Source of the DNA: an uncultured Pseudomonadota bacterium
GTDB lineage: Bacteria; Pseudomonadota; Gammaproteobacteria; Methylococcales; Methylomonadaceae
DNA: 17,159 nt
Assembly (NCBI GenBank): GCA_903931355.1
Contig: CAIZCB010000311.1
Coordinates: forward strand, 1-17,159
Direction of reading: 5' to 3'
The translations under genes and the position numbers were made by a program. The stretch's first letter is position 1, and each line of letters opens with the position of its first letter. Below are positions 14,982 through 17,159 of the stretch, one piece after another. Below the pieces are notes generated by a model. The model worked only from the letters and a program-made list of their open reading frames with translations. It was not told the origin of the DNA and searched no databases.

Positions 14982-15770
14982 ATGAGCACACCTTTATCCA
15001 CTTTTAATAAAGCTGAGCGAGAAACTAATTTTTTAAACTGGGAACCGGCCAATGTGCCATTAAACCCAGTGGCTAATGCAATAGCTGCGAATTCGCCCTA
15101 CCCCGCTTTAGCTAATTTCAAATACACCGGCCAAACCAGTGACCACAAACTGGTTGATTATCTGGTCTTGGGCTTGGTGTCGATATTGATCCACGCCACT
15201 GTCGTCGATCATTTTGATCGTTTATCGTTAAGTGAAGAGATTATTCAGCCTGTCGAACAACCACCTAAGGTGATGATTTCGCTGAGCAGACCACAGCCAA
15301 AAACCATTGCCCCTCCACCTAAACTACAGGCCAAGCCACCGACACCTAAAGTCGTCCCGTTAAAACCACAAAAGCCAAAACCAGTTGAAAAAGTGCTGGA
15401 ACAAACACCTGCGCCAGCGCCGGTTGTCGATTCGACTCCAAGCCCAGCGCCAGCTGTGTCATCACCTGCGCCAGTGGTAGAAGAAAAAATTACCGCACCA
15501 GTGGCGGGTGCTGATTATTTACACAACCCTGCCCCTGAATATCCTGAAATTGCCATGGATAGAGGCTGGGAAGGCAAAGTGCTGATGAAGGTTCACGTCA
15601 AACCAGACGGCAAACCGGATGAAGTGTCGGTGATTAAATCCAGCGGCCAGAAAATTCTGGACGATGCGGCAGTAAAAACTGTCAACAAATGGTCTTTCGT
15701 TCCAGCGATGCGTGGCACTACGCCGATTGCTGGTTGGGTTACTGTTCCTATTACTTTTAATTTATCTTGA
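14982..15770 (+). CDS. tonB: Energy-transducing protein TonB
   Basis: A 262-residue TonB. It has an unusually long cytoplasmic N-terminus of about 57 residues, then one membrane helix (about 58-76) containing the SxxxH motif (Ser67, His71) needed for coupling to ExbB-ExbD. A long Pro/Lys/Ala-rich periplasmic spacer (about 88-172) follows. The C-terminal TonB domain includes NPAPEYPEIAMDRGWEGKV, HVKPDGKPDEVSV and AVKTVNKWSFVPA (about 182-262). The start follows CGAGGAC at correct spacing. It is the first gene of tonB-exbB-exbD, and exbB begins 10 bases after its stop. It is probably the partner of the receptor at 2549-4669. Confidence 0.95.
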   Translation: MSTPLSTFNKAERETNFLNWEPANVPLNPVANAIAANSPYPALANFKYTGQTSDHKLVDYLVLGLVSILIHATVVDHFDRLSLSEEIIQPVEQPPKVMISLSRPQPKTIAPPPKLQAKPPTPKVVPLKPQKPKPVEKVLEQTPAPAPVVDSTPSPAPAVSSPAPVVEEKITAPVAGADYLHNPAPEYPEIAMDRGWEGKVLMKVHVKPDGKPDEVSVIKSSGQKILDDAAVKTVNKWSFVPAMRGTTPIAGWVTVPITFNLS

Positions 15771-15780
15771 GGTTACAAAA

Positions 15781-16536
15781 ATGGCTGATATAGCAACGGG
15801 TTTAATTGTCGATGGCACATTGGATGTTTTGATTGCATCGTCTGTGGTGACTTGGGGTTTGATTTTGATTAAAGGCATCCAACATGCGCGGATTTCTTAT
15901 CACAATCGCCAATTTAATAAAGCGTTCTGGAGCGCGGCCAATATTCAGGCTGCTGCGGAACTGGAAAATCTGCAAGGCCCAGCGGCGCGGGTTGCTGGGA
16001 TTGGTTTTGATACTTTAATTGAAACCGATAGCGGCGCAACTACCCATGATCTTGAGCACACTTGGGACAAACAAGAGCTGTTAGATCGCCGCTTGCGTCA
16101 ACAATCGCAAAAAGAACGCGGCTCATTAGAAAGCGGCTTGGCTGTGTTAGCCACCATCGGCAGTATTTCACCCTTCGTTGGTCTGTTCGGTACGGTTTGG
16201 GGGATTATGGGCGCTTTGACTAGCATCAGTAAATCCGGCTCAGCCAGTCTTGAAGTAGTTGCTGGCCCGATTGGTGAAGCCTTGATTGCAACAGCGGTCG
16301 GTATTGCGGTTGCTGTACCTGCGGTGGTTGGTTACAACTTCTTCATCCGTCGTAACAAAGTGCAATTAGCCTTTTTAGACGATTTTGCTATCGACTTCGT
16401 GCACTTGGCTTTAAAAAATGCCTTCACTATCCAACGTCCGGCCAAAGCATCTAGTAGCCGCACTAACGACAGCAAAACCAACACCACTTCAACCCGATCA
16501 GTTGGGTTAAACATCGCGCAGGAGGCGCACGCTTAA
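15781..16536 (+). CDS. exbB: ExbB/TolQ/MotA-family proton channel protein ExbB
   Basis: A 251-residue inner-membrane protein with three predicted membrane segments: near residues 10-30, then around LATIGSISPFVGLFGTVWGIMGAL (about 122-145), and ALIATAVGIAVAVPAVVGYNFFI (about 170-192). A cytoplasmic loop lies between the first two. The FVGLFGTVWGIM block is the family hallmark. The C-terminal tail is low-complexity, rich in Ser, Thr and Asn. The ATG at 15781 is preferred because GAGG precedes it; an upstream in-frame start at 15712 lies inside tonB and lacks a site. Its TAA overlaps the exbD ATG by one base, so the two are coupled. Confidence 0.95.
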   Translation: MADIATGLIVDGTLDVLIASSVVTWGLILIKGIQHARISYHNRQFNKAFWSAANIQAAAELENLQGPAARVAGIGFDTLIETDSGATTHDLEHTWDKQELLDRRLRQQSQKERGSLESGLAVLATIGSISPFVGLFGTVWGIMGALTSISKSGSASLEVVAGPIGEALIATAVGIAVAVPAVVGYNFFIRRNKVQLAFLDDFAIDFVHLALKNAFTIQRPAKASSSRTNDSKTNTTSTRSVGLNIAQEAHA

Positions 16537-16943
16537 TGGCTTTTAAAACTCAAGATGACGGCGATGATGTCATGGGCGAAATCAACGTCACGCCTTTAGT
16601 TGACGTGATGTTGGTGTTATTGGTGGTGTTTATCGTCACCGCACCGTTATTGACTCAAGCAGTGCATGTCAATTTACCTAAAACCGCTGAAACTGCGCCA
16701 CCGGAAGAAAAAGCCGCGGTGTATTTAAGCGTCGATGCCCAAGGCAAAATCTTTATCGACAAACAGGAATATGCGCTGGAAGTCGTGGAAAACGAGTTAA
16801 AAACCCGCAAAGCTGCTGATCCTGAACTAGCGTTAAACCTCAATGCCGATGATGCAGTGCAATATGGAATCGTCGCGAAAGTGATGTCTTCGATTGAGCG
16901 GGCGGGCGTTACTAAACTGGCTGTGCTAACCGCGCCGCAATAA
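16536..16943 (+). CDS. exbD: Biopolymer transport protein ExbD
   Basis: A 135-residue protein with a short cytoplasmic N-terminus, one membrane helix and a periplasmic domain. The motif GEINVTPLVDVMLVLLVVFIVTAPL contains the proton-carrying Asp23. The periplasmic part (about 45-135) has the usual YLSVDAQGKIFIDKQ strand pair and ends AVLTAPQ. A strong AGGAGG (16520-16525) precedes the ATG, which overlaps the exbB stop. It completes the TonB energiser: ExbB and ExbD turn the proton gradient into TonB movement. Confidence 0.95.
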   Translation: MAFKTQDDGDDVMGEINVTPLVDVMLVLLVVFIVTAPLLTQAVHVNLPKTAETAPPEEKAAVYLSVDAQGKIFIDKQEYALEVVENELKTRKAADPELALNLNADDAVQYGIVAKVMSSIERAGVTKLAVLTAPQ

Positions 16944-17159
16944 TCTCAGTTTGCTGTGCAAGTGAAGAAAATCTAATGATTTGGCGTGATCGGGCAATAT
17001 TGCAGTTATGGCTTGAAAACGATCAAATAACACGTAGGGCGGATAAGCAAAGCGCCATCCGCCATGATGGCCAACCGGCGGATGGCGCTTTGCTTATCCG
17101 CCCTACGGACTAGATGTGCTTCACTGTTGTTCAACAAATCCTATTTCTCAATAATTTTC
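16944..17159. other. Non-coding right end
   Basis: No gene was seen between the exbD stop and the window edge. The only clear structure is the inverted repeat at 17033-17107. A TGTTG-TT-CAACA dyad at 17125-17136 resembles the activator half-sites but has 2 rather than 6 spacer bases, so I do not count it with them. Confidence 0.6.
17033..17107. repeat. REPIN-like pair of inverted palindromic repeats
   Basis: Two 31-base arms (17033-17063 and 17077-17107) are perfect reverse complements around a 13-base loop. Each arm contains GTAG followed by an internal palindrome GGCGGAT...ATCCGCC, the arrangement of REP elements mobilised by RAYT-type transposases. A head-to-head pair is a REPIN. Lying 90 bases after exbD, it may also stop transcription or protect the 3' end, although no T-tract follows. 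I recall similar GTAGGGCGGAT repeats between genes in many proteobacteria. Confidence 0.75.

Noticed and set aside
15712..15780. Longer exbB frame starting inside tonB
   Set aside because: No ribosome site; the ATG at 15781 has GAGG and gives a normal ExbB N-terminus.
16981..16996. TGGCGTGATCGGGC as a further sigma-54 element
   Set aside because: GG and GC are 9, not 10, bases apart, and the -12 half does not fit.
17125..17136. TGTTG-TT-CAACA as a sixth activator site
   Set aside because: Spacing is 4 bases shorter than in the other five, and no sigma-54 element is visible nearby within the window.

Overview
The window looks like a chromosomal segment of a Gram-negative, moderately AT-leaning gammaproteobacterium. 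It encodes outer-membrane and trans-envelope machinery: a TonB-dependent receptor, TonB-ExbB-ExbD, a tripartite RND pump with a lipoprotein outer-membrane channel, and several Sec-exported proteins. A methanotroph-like member of the Methylococcales is my best guess from codon style, the MdtB/MdtC sequences and the GTAG-headed palindromic repeat at the right end, but nothing in the window proves it.

Layout. On the minus strand, positions 1-2236 hold a three-gene operon read leftward: a DUF6152-family small exported protein, then two related exported proteins of unknown function. The second of these runs off the left edge. Also on the minus strand, 2549-4669 is a TonB-dependent receptor. A divergent intergenic region (4670-4974) separates it from a plus-strand operon (4975-14021) encoding an MdtA-like adaptor, MdtB-like and MdtC-like RND subunits and a NodT-type outer-membrane factor. 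A ParD/ParE-type toxin-antitoxin pair (14098-14663) follows. After a 318-base regulatory gap comes a tonB-exbB-exbD operon (14982-16943). The right end carries a REPIN-like pair of inverted palindromic repeats (17033-17107).

The most interesting signal lies in the intergenic DNA. Each of the four envelope transcription units (the DUF6152 operon, the receptor gene, the RND operon and tonB-exbBD) has an upstream element with the sigma-54 geometry GG-N10-GC. Each also has, upstream of that, one or two dyads of the form CTGTTG-N6-CAACAG (a TGT-N10-ACA spacing), five in all; the receptor and RND operon share the two between them. Dyads of this kind are what a sigma-54 enhancer-binding activator would recognise. 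The toxin-antitoxin pair lacks both elements and has a sigma-70-like -10 instead. I infer one sigma-54 regulon that joins a receptor, its own TonB energiser, an RND exporter and a small periplasmic operon. This would be a dedicated import/export circuit for an unidentified, possibly metal-related or metallophore-like, compound. The activator is not encoded in the window.
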